DNA of 5,630 nt. It comes from Alphaproteobacteria bacterium HGW-Alphaproteobacteria-13 (lineage in GTDB: Bacteria > Pseudomonadota > Alphaproteobacteria > Sphingomonadales > Sphingomonadaceae). How positions within the stretch are numbered: position 1 is the stretch's first letter; the number at the start of each line of letters is the position of its first letter. The DNA lies in the NCBI GenBank assembly GCA_002842935.1, contig PHEM01000218.1, forward strand, positions 1-5,630, in the 5' to 3' direction. Below are positions 5,562-5,630 of this stretch, one piece after another. The notes beneath the pieces were generated by a model, which worked only from the letters and a program-made list of their open reading frames with translations, did no database searches and had not been told where the DNA came from. A program made the position numbers and the translations under genes.

Positions 5562-5630
5562 ATGCCGCAGAAGAAGAACCAGCCTGCCGTCGCGGATGCG
5601 CTCAACGCGCTGCTGGCCGACAGCTTCGCG
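5562..5630 (+). CDS. dps: N-terminus of probable Dps (ferritin-like DNA-protection protein), cut by the window edge
   Basis: Only 23 codons are visible: a lysine-rich start (MPQKKNQ) followed by AVADALNALLADSFA. This matches the opening of alphaproteobacterial Dps proteins, where a short basic tail precedes the first helix of the four-helix bundle and leads into the conserved ALYLKTKNFHWH region, which would start just outside the window. Dps forms dodecamers that oxidise and store iron with hydrogen peroxide and bind DNA in starvation or oxidative stress. The AAGGA at 5550-5554, seven nt upstream, supports the start. An ATG at 5554 is out of frame. The call rests on a short stretch without the metal ligands, so another small helical protein cannot be excluded. 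Confidence 0.62.
   Translation, partial: MPQKKNQPAVADALNALLADSFA

Overview
The window is GC-rich. Its codon usage, the protein sequences and two kinds of intergenic repeat suggest an alphaproteobacterium, most likely a member of the Sphingomonadales. That placement comes from recognising protein families and repeats, not from any search.

Layout. The left four fifths is a minus-strand block read from right to left: purE (3866-4375), purK (2776-3861, TTG start), folA (2285-2779), a membrane-anchored M19 dipeptidase (1103-2284) and ribF (58-987). The first four genes are packed without gaps: 4 nt between purE and purK, a 4-nt ATGA overlap between purK and folA, and a stop codon directly abutting the start codon from folA to the dipeptidase. 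They look like one translationally coupled operon. A 115-bp gap holding a large inverted repeat separates ribF, which may be co-transcribed or have its own promoter. A second hairpin repeat follows the ribF stop at the window edge.

The right fifth is on the plus strand: an unrecognised 109-aa protein (4514-4843), a six-helix membrane protein of the TMEM165/GDT1 (UPF0016) type with eroded signature motifs (4877-5446), and the first 23 codons of a probable Dps ferritin-like protein (5562 to the edge). The divergent purE/109-aa region (4376-4513) carries a near-perfect CtrA-type box, GTAA-N7-TTAACCAT.

Function. PurK and PurE carry out consecutive steps of purine synthesis (AIR to N5-CAIR to CAIR). 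FolA supplies tetrahydrofolate, whose formyl form is used elsewhere in the same pathway. RibF makes FMN and FAD. The block is therefore a nucleotide and cofactor housekeeping cluster with a peptidase inserted. The plus-strand genes are accessory: one orphan, one possible cation transporter relative and one iron/DNA-protection protein. I see no mobile element, CRISPR array, tRNA or rRNA. The points most worth a second look are the CtrA-like box beside the orphan gene, the loss of the acidic signature residues in the GDT1-like protein, and the paired inverted repeats in front of ribF.
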